36,274 nt of DNA from Nemertoderma westbladi. Taxonomy: Eukaryota > Xenacoelomorpha > Nemertodermatida > Nemertodermatidae. The translations under genes were made by a program, and so were the position numbers. Under the pieces are notes generated by a model. The model ran no database searches and was not told the DNA's origin. It saw only the letters and a program-made list of their open reading frames with translations. Shown piece after piece: positions 35,027 through 36,274 of this stretch. The first letter of the stretch is position 1, and each line of letters starts with the position of its first letter. The DNA lies in the NCBI GenBank assembly GCA_032718475.1, contig JAUCBJ010005947.1, positions 1-36,274 on the forward strand. The letters run 5' to 3'.

Positions 35027-36274
35027 ATAACACTGATACTCAGCACTGTGATTAAAAAATTGAATGTATATTTATTTATTTCTATTAGAATTAATGTACA
35101 GGACGAGTGCGACGAGGGTTGTAATGAAGACCAGGGTAAACCACATGGTTTAGCATAATTTACGATATGTAATTTTTATCCAATACTGATAATGGAATGT
35201 TAAGGTACTGTATATATGGGGCCAGATTTTACAGGACGAACGCAACGAGTTTTGCAGTGGGTAGTTACCCATCCGCCATAAATCAACAATTATTACACGC
35301 ACAATTTCGAGACTTTGCTTAGTCATAAAGGAAGTCAGTCTGCTCTAAGGAAACAATTTTGAAACACAACAGGACGAGCTCAACGAGGCTAACGAAGGAG
35401 AACAGTATTGTAAAACTAATAATAGCATACTTAACTTAAATAGCCCTAGTTAGTACAGTAGGTTTACAAATTACAGTTAAAACGTGTAAGGGCAAACTGA
35501 ACTGGATCTCTGTTTTTTACAACCAGTTTAATGCAAACTGAAAGCATCTCTCATTGATGTTTTGTGAATGACAGTTTTCATATACTGTATCTAATAGAAA
35601 TTAGGTACAATTTCTTATATAGGCTACCGTGCTGCACGAAGGCCCCACAACGTGGTCTGCAATACCTAATAAAATTGGTTTGGGACTAAGTTTACTGGGT
35701 ACTCAACTCATTGCCTACGATATTAAATAAGATGGGATGAAGGGATGTGTAAGTTACTATTACATAAAGAATGTAAATAGGCAGCATTAAAAGTGGCAGA
35801 TAGGGGGGGGGGGGGGGGGGGGGGGGGGGGGAACTGGACGCAATAAAAATTCATCCCTCTCCAGGGGAAATTGGACGCAAATAACAGCTGGTTTCTCTCA
35901 AAAATAAAACTGTATCCCGTGTCTATTGTGTTTAGTTTATTGTTTTGGTTAAAATAACGTGCCACTGTAACCTGGTCCTTTCCCTAAATTGAGAATTTAA
36001 CATTGAGGGAGATATTAATTCGCCAAGATGGCATTTGAGTCCAATTTCCTCCCTGTCTCAAAAAGTGGAGGAGGGGGGGGGGGGGGGGGGGGGGGGGAAT
36101 TGTCCCTCTACAATGTCATATGCTACTCATAATGTATCATACACTAATGGTATAACAATATAATCACGTTTCTTTTAGATTTATTGTATAACAACTTACG
36201 TTGAGGCCGCCATTATTAGATGCCATTTTAATAGAAAAATTATAATAATTTGACAATATATCATATTGAAAGTG
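3218..36274 (-). CDS. CACNA2D-like: Alpha2-delta-type voltage-gated calcium channel subunit, spliced, partial at both ends
   Basis: Fourteen exons on the minus strand join in frame: 36274-36200, 34400-34188, 31584-31443, 30084-29947, 29395-29172, 28337-28239, 27526-27395, 25759-25640, 19835-19761, 18866-18627, 18274-18233, 17448-17263, 3890-3685, 3324-3218. All have AG acceptors and GT donors and matching phases, giving about 666 codons. The order of segments is that of the alpha2-delta family: helical VWA_N region, IPTEIYDG, W-Q-Y-F-A-S-T-T-G, R-P-W-Y-I before a VWA start with DTSGS, ACNNRGYY, then a Cache segment with LVGVVAMDI and THPYLN. Family members are extracellular, membrane-anchored proteins that promote surface expression of CaV channels through the VWA metal site. 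The ACNNRGYY and VMSRR stretches recall the alpha2-delta-3/4 side from memory; this subgroup call is tentative. The signal peptide, rest of the Cache region and membrane anchor lie outside. About 22 residues of the usual VWA core were not found. Confidence 0.88.
3461..3530 (-). mobile_element. tRNA-derived SINE-like fragment
   Basis: On the minus strand a tRNA-like order is visible: GTTGGTTACAGCC (A-box region), CTTCCAA in an anticodon-loop position, then GAGTTCGAGCCC (B box). No CCA-adjacent acceptor stem pairs properly, so this is a SINE head or relic and not a tRNA gene. It lies in the intron between exons 3685-3890 and 3218-3324. Confidence 0.55.
3685..3890 (-). CDS. Alpha2-delta-like gene, exon after the 13.4-kb intron
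   Basis: The acceptor is TATGTTCCAG before 3890, entry is phase 0, and the donor GTAAAT at 3679-3684 leaves phase 2. It encodes 68 full codons, starting RYIRELSYKYCYRKIADTPY and including MFDGNIDQLKNAF. ADTPYVFFGAVP corresponds to the strand that follows the Cache linker in alpha2-delta proteins. It joins in frame with exon 17263-17448 (ending VLPAYKP), across the intron that carries the 46-bp satellite. Confidence 0.85.
3993..4051. repeat. Inverted repeat, 20-bp arms
   Basis: TTCTAGAACATAGTATATAT at 3993-4012 is the reverse complement of 4032-4051, with a 19-base AT-rich spacer of TATA repeats. It could extrude as a hairpin or cruciform. It may be a small foldback element relic; no target duplication is evident. 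Confidence 0.8.
4118..4900 (+). repeat. 783-bp direct repeat, copy 1
   Basis: This segment recurs at 4917-5699 with a constant offset of 799 bp. The only difference I saw is CCTCATTGGCG here versus CCTCGTTGGCG in copy 2. It contains the foldback element 4249-4581, a unique flank, and just over two units of the 46-bp satellite (4802-4902). The junction GAAGTAATGAATAATG separates the copies. Confidence 0.92.
4249..4581. mobile_element. Foldback or MITE-like element flanked by TTAA, copy 1
   Basis: The ends are imperfect inverted repeats: AAAATTTGGGTAGAATTCAC on the left pairs with CTACCCAAACTTTTT on the right, and inner blocks CATAGCAACGAAGGAAATTG and GGCAATTTCCTCCGTTGCTA also pair. Arms are about 90 bp. 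TTAA occurs at both outer borders (4249-4252 and 4578-4581), which would fit a TTAA target duplication as used by piggyBac-type transposases. No coding sequence is present, so it would be non-autonomous. Confidence 0.7.
4802..4902. repeat. Short outpost of the 46-bp satellite (about 2 units)
   Basis: Two full units start with CAGCACTGAGTCCGGCTCGG and a third is cut at ACAGCACTGA. The units match those starting the main array at 5601, consistent with duplication of the array edge together with its flank. Confidence 0.95.
4917..5699 (+). repeat. 783-bp direct repeat, copy 2
   Basis: This is the second copy of 4118-4900, running straight into the main 46-bp array. The near identity means a recent duplication, probably by unequal exchange anchored in the satellite, or an assembly duplication. 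Confidence 0.92.
5048..5380. mobile_element. Foldback or MITE-like element flanked by TTAA, copy 2
   Basis: This is the copy of 4249-4581 inside the second 783-bp direct repeat, so it arose by duplication of the region and not by a separate insertion. Confidence 0.7.
5601..15592. repeat. 10-kb minisatellite, 46-bp unit, about 217 copies
   Basis: Each unit runs CAGCACTGAGTCCGGCTCGG, then TCCTCGAACCAAACGCGGGA, then AGCACA: 46 bp, about 63% G+C, with four to five CpGs. Variants recur at fixed sites: TCCTCG/CCCTCG/TCCCCG/TCTTCG/CTCTCG, CGCGGGAAG/CGCGAGAAG/CTCTGGAAG, CCGGCTC/CCGACTC, AACCAAAC/AACCGAAC, and a 47-bp form with CCGGGCTC. Higher-order duplication is visible: 7060-9120 matches 11167-13227 (offset 4107, one difference noticed), and the rare CCCACGAACC variant near 10421 recurs near 13926 (offset 3505). 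The minus strand has no stop in any frame because the unit lacks stops and 46 is 1 mod 3. The array sits in the 13.4-kb intron between exons 17263-17448 and 3685-3890. Confidence 0.97.
15593..16849. other. Intron sequence without a recognised gene
   Basis: This stretch lies between the 46-bp array and the SINE. The array ends abruptly at a variant unit followed by GACAAACACCCACTCGC. A plus-strand frame is open from about 15919 to 16170 and reads as asparagine- and tyrosine-rich protein, but I recognise no domain and it is not called. The rest is AT-rich intron with several T and A runs. Confidence 0.5.
16850..17136 (-). mobile_element. tRNA-derived SINE-like element
   Basis: The head at 17136-17051 on the minus strand reads CACCTTGGTGTAGTGG (A-box region), then GGAGGTCGTGGGTTCAACCC (B box GGTTCAACCCC). 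A body unrelated to tRNA follows to about 16850, with AGAACTTTACACCCCAGAGG on the plus strand. It has the layout of a SINE inserted in the sense orientation of the host gene. The left boundary is approximate and no clean target duplication was found. Confidence 0.6.
17263..17448 (-). CDS. Alpha2-delta-like gene, 62-codon exon
   Basis: The acceptor is AATATGCAG before 17448 and the donor is GTAAGC at 17257-17262; phase is 0 at both ends. The only open frame gives RKYIWSTLQVSFFNLENWFD and later GCFKASHWLVLPAYKP. It corresponds to the segment after the Cache domain and before the ADTPY strand. It has two N-glycosylation-type sequons, NRT and NNL-less N-I-L-Q excluded, so only NRT is clear. Similarity to known members is weaker here than in neighbouring exons. 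Confidence 0.75.
17449..18232. other. Intron, no gene recognised
   Basis: AT-rich intron sequence. A minus-strand open frame at 17460-17648 has a GTGAGT donor but no suitable acceptor, and its phase does not fit exon 17263-17448. A (GACA)n run lies at 18163-18180. Confidence 0.55.
18163..18180. repeat. Short (GACA)n microsatellite
   Basis: GACAGACAGACAGACAGA, preceded by GACTGACTG. It is a simple repeat within an intron. Confidence 0.85.
18233..18274 (-). CDS. Alpha2-delta-like gene, candidate 42-bp microexon
   Basis: A T-rich tract ends in TTTTTTTAG before 18274 and a strong GTAAGT donor occupies 18227-18232. The 14 codons QLKDTFQHQLDTGK keep phase 0 with both neighbours. It sits in the linker after the Cache segment, which varies in length in the family, so homology cannot confirm it. 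It could be an alternatively used exon. Confidence 0.55.
18480..18562. repeat. AT-rich, partly palindromic stretch
   Basis: AATTCAACAATATAATATAT begins a run of TA repeats that ends in TATAATTCAACAATC, so an AATTCAACAAT direct repeat borders a TA-rich core. It may be a small insertion or simple low complexity. Confidence 0.5.
18627..18866 (-). CDS. Alpha2-delta-like gene, Cache-domain exon
   Basis: The acceptor is TTATTCCAG before 18866, the donor GTAATC at 18621-18626, phase 0 at both ends, 80 codons. It begins GLGLLTTISKAAYTG and contains LVGVVAMDIALEPNFLQRSD, RLGPTGYMFLLDQTGNVMTH and PYLNMQ. The G-V-x-x-D strand, the LG-x-x-GY turn and HP-x-L match the Cache fold of alpha2-delta and CACHD1 proteins, an extracellular ligand-type domain. 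This is one of the best conserved exons of the gene. Confidence 0.92.
19034..19066. repeat. Perfect 13-bp inverted repeat
   Basis: TTAAGTAATGTCC at 19034-19046 pairs exactly with GGACATTACTTAA at 19054-19066 across a 7-base loop. It is intronic and its function is unknown. Confidence 0.85.
19333..19600. mobile_element. 268-bp foldback element, long self-complementary arms
   Basis: The ends AATAAAACTACATACAT (19333-19349) and ATGTATGTAGCTTTATT (19584-19600) are inverted repeats. Inner blocks also pair: GTTCGTGTAAAA with TTTTACACGAAC, and CACTGTAAAGTGTTACTTTA with sequence around GTGTAAAGTATACAGTGTG. Nearly the whole element can fold back on itself. It has no coding capacity and looks like a MITE. 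It lies in the intron between exons 19761-19835 and 18627-18866. Confidence 0.7.
19761..19835 (-). CDS. Alpha2-delta-like gene, 25-codon exon
   Basis: The acceptor is TTTTCCTTAG before 19835, the donor GTGAGT at 19755-19760, and phase 0 at both ends. It encodes VMSRRFALSEAPIQFHFSGI YIDVQ (25 residues in all). V-x-S-R begins the segment between VWA and Cache, and IYIDVQ leads directly into GLGLLTT of the next exon. Confidence 0.85.
19905..19995. repeat. (CCCAA)n microsatellite, short arm
   Basis: About 18 CCCAA pentamers, degenerate at the left (CCCCCGACCCGACCC), follow a CACAACA-rich stretch and stop exactly at the TGTAG end of the LTR. It is the continuation of the longer array at 25076-25633, split by the LTR retrotransposon. 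Confidence 0.92.
19996..20103 (-). repeat. 3' LTR (108 bp)
   Basis: On the minus strand it begins TGTAGTATATATAATAGGC and ends ATACTACA, a TG...CA repeat with 8-bp inverted termini. TATATATAATA near its start could serve as a TATA box. Differences from the other LTR (plus-strand reading): ATAAATAT/ATATATAT, CTAGTC/CTAATC, GACAGT/GACCGT, CATAGCC/CATGGCC. Confidence 0.9.
20104..20125 (-). promoter_or_regulatory. Polypurine tract of the LTR retrotransposon
   Basis: The minus strand reads ATTGAAAGGAAGTAG directly before the 3' LTR start TGTAG. A purine run at this place is the usual primer site for plus-strand synthesis. Confidence 0.65.
20241..20675 (-). pseudogene. C-terminal part of pol (integrase tail) after an in-frame stop
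   Basis: The frame continues that of pol after the TGA at 20676-20678 and runs 145 codons to a stop ending at 20241. It carries a basic integrase C-terminal region (EVNQPVMVKNYDAPGYSYNG, then ITRNRRALKPVD), which is usual in the Ty3/gypsy family for strand contacts, and a low-complexity tail rich in Ser, Gln and Asn. A CGA to TGA change would explain the stop. Readthrough or a separate start at the ATG two codons on are less likely. Confidence 0.75.
20676..23465 (-). CDS. pol: Retrotransposon pol: protease, reverse transcriptase, RNase H, integrase
   Basis: 929 codons from ATG at 23465. An aspartic protease site FLVDSGTKHT lies near residue 46. The RT has KLDAGFHQL and LEDDVLVHG near residue 319; both catalytic Asp residues are kept, but the usual Tyr or Phe of the box is Leu. 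RNase H starts with QCDASPIGLG near 467 and includes YNDHKPL. Integrase has the HEGHPG...CHTC zinc site near 688, then AIDCAE near 750, VSDNAKEF near 804 and NGMIERPHR near 840, so the DDE triad is complete. The start ATG overlaps the gag stop as ATGA, which suggests coupled re-initiation. A TGA cuts off the integrase tail. Confidence 0.94.
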   Translation of the reverse strand: MNNEECDVVHLNVCEEGICPVLPTPWHILINVASPSYSVNVIFLVDSGTKHTILPSQNVDLNIVKPDTDKKLRGYMGKTFLPLLGSAKVTLSYGTRYVTLDVYVVEGATMALLGRDAITKLKLLQRKFNNEALVNTVQVSPSPCVTELSAMRVPEAHITLKPDAVPVQQAPRRVPFGLIPELEQEIANLIAEGSVIKVPTTDPPAEWVSPIVVGRRKNGKMRLCLDLRLLNKAVLRKRVLIPTPEELFAKVEGSLYFSKLDAGFHQLRLDEFSSRLTTFVLPNGTYRYVRLPYGVTSAPEIYHEIMSETLQDIPGTIVLEDDVLVHGKTLTEHVERLAKVLKRCADSQIELQPPKCEFRKTEITYLGHLLTGSGISPDPEKVSAIRNLPIPTSAADCRRFLGMATYLAKFIPNFSDITYPIRQLVKLSILFHWSTVCQDAFDELKEILSTAPVLKLYNTSHHTYLQCDASPIGLGATLLQKDKDNIMRPVAYASRALTPAESRYPQIEREMLSITFGAHKFRQYLIGLQFTVYNDHKPLKAIFNKPLDQCPARVIRFLIALQPYSFTLEIIPGKYNVVSDTLSRAPHPAFSSSASESHSDIFVNIILESKFVVTTKIAQETQICPEISKIINSVSDGNWNSLSRIDSTYHTIRNELCIDYVCGLPILLRDTRIVIPLSLRSETLQLAHEGHPGITKTTDVLNMNVWWPGITRAAKLFVENCHTCKLAADLPVTQPMIQSEIFQPWERIAIDCAEIEHNKCLTLIDYGSRYIEAIPLPSSSSVSSYIIQQLNVIFARFGLPRGLVSDNAKEFRSQEIINYLNKLNCKLISVSARYPQSNGMIERPHRVIKKMMRATPSSSGSFTSRLSAVLFTLRNSRHRVTGEQPYTVLYRHLASNMQGCLPKLSHPPPVVPTNHYIESRAKILEDYNQ
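23462..24529 (-). CDS. gag: Retrotransposon gag-like capsid/nucleocapsid protein
   Basis: 355 codons. The ATG at 24529 is preferred over the upstream non-ATG opening because it has a strong context (GACCATGG). A capsid-like region follows, with DWKQSFNFWADATE near the start, RHRFLNRRQQPGETIPEFFT and RLRDTFISGIKGDELRRQLL, all typical of Ty3/gypsy gag. A double zinc-knuckle-like cluster near residues 233-263 reads CRFCCQSHKKGACPAYGQHC then CKRCGELHH. The C-terminus is acidic (DYADGEYEYDSYGEE). Such proteins form the particle that packages element RNA. The stop TGA shares bases with the pol ATG. Confidence 0.9.
   Translation of the reverse strand: MAAKYPIPQQLNTTADDMVLEFSDWKQSFNFWADATELRNEDNGIAKQVGALMTMIGKQAQKIAQQNFVYDIARPKNLDNLLEDFERYFAPWRNLLVMRHRFLNRRQQPGETIPEFFTSLSQLASHCDLASETPETRLRDTFISGIKGDELRRQLLEQPSDATLQLIRNAASAYEAAVSSHKELSGFSSPNNTASDVLAVQSRQSQYPYRPISGQIRQAPPRSTTTTIYIRNCRFCCQSHKKGACPAYGQHCKRCGELHHTGNSILCKKESKPFLRRSHPKPSFGGSSAGPNRSFPTARVQPHSNVHNVMDYADGEYEYDSYGEEVCFNKFEQIDLTDEIDNAVNNLLLKKLIAP
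24530..24967 (-). other. 5' leader of the LTR retrotransposon
   Basis: This is the untranslated region between the 5' LTR and gag. Just inside the LTR the minus strand reads CTGGCGCAGTGTGTACCGG, a possible primer-binding site starting TGGCGCAGTG, although I cannot match it to a tRNA with certainty. At 24781-24862 ATCGCCAACCAGTGTAATA recurs three times with short spacers. Overlapping GGTACC/ACCGGT motifs lie at 24936-24955. Confidence 0.6.
24781..24862. repeat. Three short tandem repeats in the retrotransposon leader
   Basis: CGCCAACCAGTGTAATA occurs three times (near 24782, 24811 and 24834), followed by a degenerate CCCCAACAAAT copy. They could be packaging or promoter elements, or simple slippage; there is no direct evidence. 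Confidence 0.75.
24968..25075 (-). repeat. 5' LTR (108 bp)
   Basis: Partner of the LTR at 19996-20103, with the same TGTAGTAT...ATACTACA termini and four substitutions. On its outer side it is joined directly to CCAACCAACCC of the microsatellite. Confidence 0.9.
25076..25633. repeat. (CCCAA)n microsatellite, long arm
   Basis: About 110 pentamers. The left third is degenerate (CCCCAACC, CCCATCC, CCGAACC) and the rest is nearly pure. On the host gene's sense strand it reads GGGTT repeats and begins within about 10 bases of the splice donor at 25634-25639. The long open frames across it (Asn-Pro-Thr-Gln or Gly-Trp-Val-Gly-Leu repeats) only reflect the 5-bp period. Confidence 0.96.
25640..25759 (-). 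CDS. Alpha2-delta-like gene, 40-codon exon (end of VWA domain)
   Basis: The acceptor is CCTTTTGTAG before 25759, the donor GTTAGT at 25634-25639, and phase 0 at both ends. It encodes VGSNVDDEYGLKWLACNNRG followed by YYTKIYSPES. The W-x-A-C-x-N-x-G-Y-Y motif is a hallmark at the end of the alpha2-delta VWA domain. The CCCAA microsatellite begins almost at the donor. Confidence 0.9.
25854..26575 (-). pseudogene. Degenerate non-LTR retrotransposon fragment (RT palm/thumb and C-terminus)
   Basis: The open part 26327-25854 reads with FFRATVESVFLYGGETCTLT, then RLLRAALNISWRQHMTDAEL and HGKRSRGRPAITY, as in a family of non-LTR elements common in invertebrates (RTE-like, from memory). Upstream the frame goes on as RKAKAWVALSK, and beyond a frameshift GLHINASKTEFITFN follows. 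The YADD box has decayed to YFDN near 26560. A TAGTAG-type sequence after the stop (minus strand, near 25850) may be the element's tail. It is non-functional. Confidence 0.82.
26576..27043. other. Intron between two retrotransposon fragments
   Basis: CATGATA-type short repeats lie at 26735-26776. A short minus-strand frame ending near 26803 (MEKILDSHNKNEEELIPVIR) resembles no domain I can name. Nothing else is supported here. Confidence 0.45.
27044..27210 (+). pseudogene. Non-LTR RT fragment in the opposite orientation (motif A)
   Basis: The plus strand reads NGFRPNKSKIAQILALRRLI, then VLTFMDFKKAFDTINRGNML and a stop. NGFR and FxDFKKAFD are RT motifs that should precede the fragment at 25854-26575 in one element. 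The adjoining bases 27211-27237 match, on the minus strand, the GKRSRGRP coding motif again. This implies an inversion or two broken copies. Confidence 0.75.
27395..27526 (-). CDS. Alpha2-delta-like gene, 44-codon VWA exon
   Basis: The acceptor is TCATATAG before 27526, the donor GTATAG at 27389-27394, and phase 0 at both ends. It encodes IAGSAANCEKVIMILTDIGD then NKGEGPRVRIFPFK. ANC-x-K-x-IM-x-x-TD-x-G is the central strand and metal-site Asp region of the VWA domain. A second AG nearer the Cys codon would break the phase, so the upstream acceptor is preferred. Confidence 0.88.
27540..28230. other. Intron, no exon found
   Basis: This intron would be the place for the missing VWA segment (see findings). 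I checked the minus strand for a G-x-T-x-x-x-x-A-F type exon and saw none. GAGTCAAAG occurs twice near 27789-27818 as a short repeat. Confidence 0.5.
28239..28337 (-). CDS. Alpha2-delta-like gene, 33-codon VWA exon
   Basis: The acceptor is TATTTTACAG before 28337, the donor GTGAGC at 28233-28238, and phase 0 at both ends. The only open frame reads MLRRCLEDSYVVSPNLISNL and then TNVLHTALLTHHQ. The Cys followed by a helix fits the helix after the first VWA strand in the family, but the exon is short and diverged. Confidence 0.7.
28600..28705 (-). mobile_element. Decayed tRNA-derived SINE-like relic
   Basis: The minus strand reads TGTAGCTCAATGCATTAG (A-box-like) and about 60 bases later CCGAGTTCGATCCCA (B box). 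The spacing is too long and the stems do not pair as a tRNA, so it is a SINE relic. It explains the short minus-strand open frame in this stretch. Confidence 0.5.
28706..29171. other. Intron, nothing recognised
   Basis: AT-rich intron sequence before the VWA exon donor at 29166-29171. No exon, repeat array or mobile element was identified. Confidence 0.5.
29172..29395 (-). CDS. Alpha2-delta-like gene, exon with the VWA metal-ion site
   Basis: The acceptor is TATTTTTTAG before 29395, the donor GTAAGT at 29166-29171, phase 1 in and phase 0 out. It encodes GQKVDLFDIRIRPWYIESIM then PPKDVLIVLDTSGSVEGQTI and LVDHDYINIIV. RPWYI followed by PKD-x-x-x-x-x-D-x-SGS is the signature of the alpha2-delta VWA domain. 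D-x-S-G-S is the intact first part of the MIDAS site that these proteins need to carry channels to the surface. Confidence 0.95.
29396..29946. other. Intron, nothing recognised
   Basis: AT-rich intron with A runs near 29755-29770 and 29881-29910. No gene or repeat family was identified. Confidence 0.5.
29947..30084 (-). CDS. Alpha2-delta-like gene, exon upstream of the VWA start
   Basis: The acceptor is TTAGGTCCAG before 30084, the donor GTACAA at 29941-29946, and phase 1 at both ends. It encodes ILRELIWTKGFEPILKKNSE and PLSWQYFASTTGLTRTYP. The W-Q-x-F-x-S-x-TG-x-x-R-x-YP motif is strongly conserved in the family. Confidence 0.92.
30145..31433. repeat. 37-bp minisatellite, about 34 copies, each with a CRE-type motif
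   Basis: The unit reads TAGTATAATAGACCAGCTGG, then TACTGACGTCACCCTAT. By eye about 29 of 34 units hold the perfect palindrome TGACGTCA; three have TTACGTCA and two are broken. Most units also hold the E-box CAGCTG. A sub-variant has AGATAAACTGGTACTG in place of AGACCAGCTGGTACTG, and blocks of variants recur, indicating block duplication. It fills almost all of the intron between exons 31443-31584 and 29947-30084 and ends about 10 bp from the donor of the former. Confidence 0.96.
31443..31584 (-). CDS. Alpha2-delta-like gene, exon with IPTEIYDG
   Basis: The acceptor is AATTTATAG before 31584, the donor GTGAGT at 31437-31442, phase 0 in and phase 1 out. It encodes KNETWKNEANSKDWPKSVTL then SSIQIPTEIYDG. 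The V-x-IPT-x-IYDG strand is a recognisable alpha2-delta motif before the VWA domain. The sequons NET and others are consistent with an extracellular protein. Confidence 0.9.
31838..34012. repeat. 25-bp minisatellite built on the palindrome CTACCGCGGTAG, about 85 copies
   Basis: The typical unit is GCTACCGCGGTAGTAGTGTC TACCT. Nearly every unit keeps the 12-bp palindrome CTACCGCGGTAG; in the left part it extends to CTACTACCGCGGTAGTAG (18 bp). Variants include GGTAGTTGTG, GGTATTAGTG, CTACAATGCT spacers and GCCAGCTGATACCGC. Larger blocks recur (for example 31945-32110 and 32225-32350). It ends at CTACCTGTTACCCGGGTAAC. It lies in the intron between exons 34188-34400 and 31443-31584. The open frames across it (Cys-Tyr-Arg-Gly-Ser repeats) are by-products. 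Confidence 0.96.
34188..34400 (-). CDS. Alpha2-delta-like gene, N-terminal helical (VWA_N-like) exon
   Basis: The acceptor is TATTTTGTAG before 34400, the donor GTTAGT at 34182-34187, and phase 0 at both ends, 71 codons. It encodes HYIKDHYVVTGNGEANKYSL, then FVTAETEFLNSYINRIKQDI and LVVETAQLLAEEQ. This amphipathic helical stretch matches the N-terminal region that precedes the VWA domain in the family. Confidence 0.85.
34994..35022. repeat. G29 homopolymer
   Basis: An uninterrupted run of 29 G bases (poly-C on the host sense strand). Confidence 0.9.
35803..35831. repeat. G29 homopolymer
   Basis: An uninterrupted run of 29 G bases. It is preceded by AAAAGTGGCAGATA and followed by AACTGGACGCAATAA. 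Confidence 0.9.
36073..36097. repeat. G25 homopolymer
   Basis: An uninterrupted run of 25 G bases. It is preceded by AAAAAGTGGAGGA and followed by AATTGTCCCTC, so the flanks resemble those of the tract at 35803. Confidence 0.9.
36200..36274 (-). CDS. Alpha2-delta-like gene, first visible exon, runs off the right edge
   Basis: A GTAAGT donor at 36194-36199 ends the exon in phase 0. The frame is open to the edge: FQYDILSNYYNFSIKMASNN then GGLN, which leads into HYIKDHYVV of the next exon. No AG acceptor is visible, so the exon either continues past the edge or starts at the ATG at 36226. The absence of a signal peptide after that ATG favours continuation. Confidence 0.65.

Larger units (their letters stand above)
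34401..36199. other. Intron with poly-G tracts and short dispersed repeats
   Basis: There are three pure G runs (34994-35022, 35803-35831, 36073-36097) and three copies of a 19-bp sequence like ACAGGACGAGTGCGACGAG (35098, 35231, 35369). GGAAATTGGACGCAAAT near 35875 is roughly the inverse of sequence near 36035-36050. A plus-strand open frame at 34552-34866 shows no domain and is not called. Confidence 0.6.

Overview
The window is animal nuclear DNA, most likely from an invertebrate. It has a widely split gene with GT-AG introns, Ty3/gypsy-type and non-LTR retrotransposons, tRNA-derived SINE-like repeats, foldback elements and long intronic minisatellites. I cannot name the species. There is no bacterial gene organisation.

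The host gene is on the minus strand and spans almost the whole window. Fourteen short exons can be joined in one frame with compatible phases, from the right edge (36274) to 3218. They encode an alpha2-delta-type voltage-gated calcium channel subunit: an N-terminal VWA_N-like helical region, a VWA domain with a DxSGS metal-ion site, a Cache domain and the start of the next extracellular segment. Both ends lie outside the window. The visible coding length is about 2.0 kb, spread over 33 kb.

The introns are filled with repeats. Read left to right: the 3' part of a non-LTR retrotransposon, with endonuclease and RT domains, a 3 x 167-bp UTR repeat and a TAA-repeat tail (1-3183); a 783-bp segment present twice, each copy holding a 333-bp foldback element flanked by TTAA; about 217 copies of a 46-bp GC-rich satellite (5601-15592) inside a 13.4-kb intron; a tRNA-derived SINE; a large foldback; and a 5.1-kb LTR retrotransposon (19996-25075) inserted into a CCCAA microsatellite. 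Then come inverted fragments of another non-LTR element, another SINE-like relic, a 37-bp minisatellite with about 29 perfect TGACGTCA motifs (30145-31433), a roughly 25-bp minisatellite built on the palindrome CTACCGCGGTAG (31838-34012), and three G25-G29 tracts.

The mobile elements are not visibly linked to the function of the host gene. The three giant minus-strand open frames of the 46-bp array follow from a stop-free unit of 46 bp (46 = 1 mod 3) and are not treated as genes. The observations most worth follow-up are the alpha2-delta gene itself with its apparently shortened VWA domain, and the different motif-dense tandem arrays in its introns.
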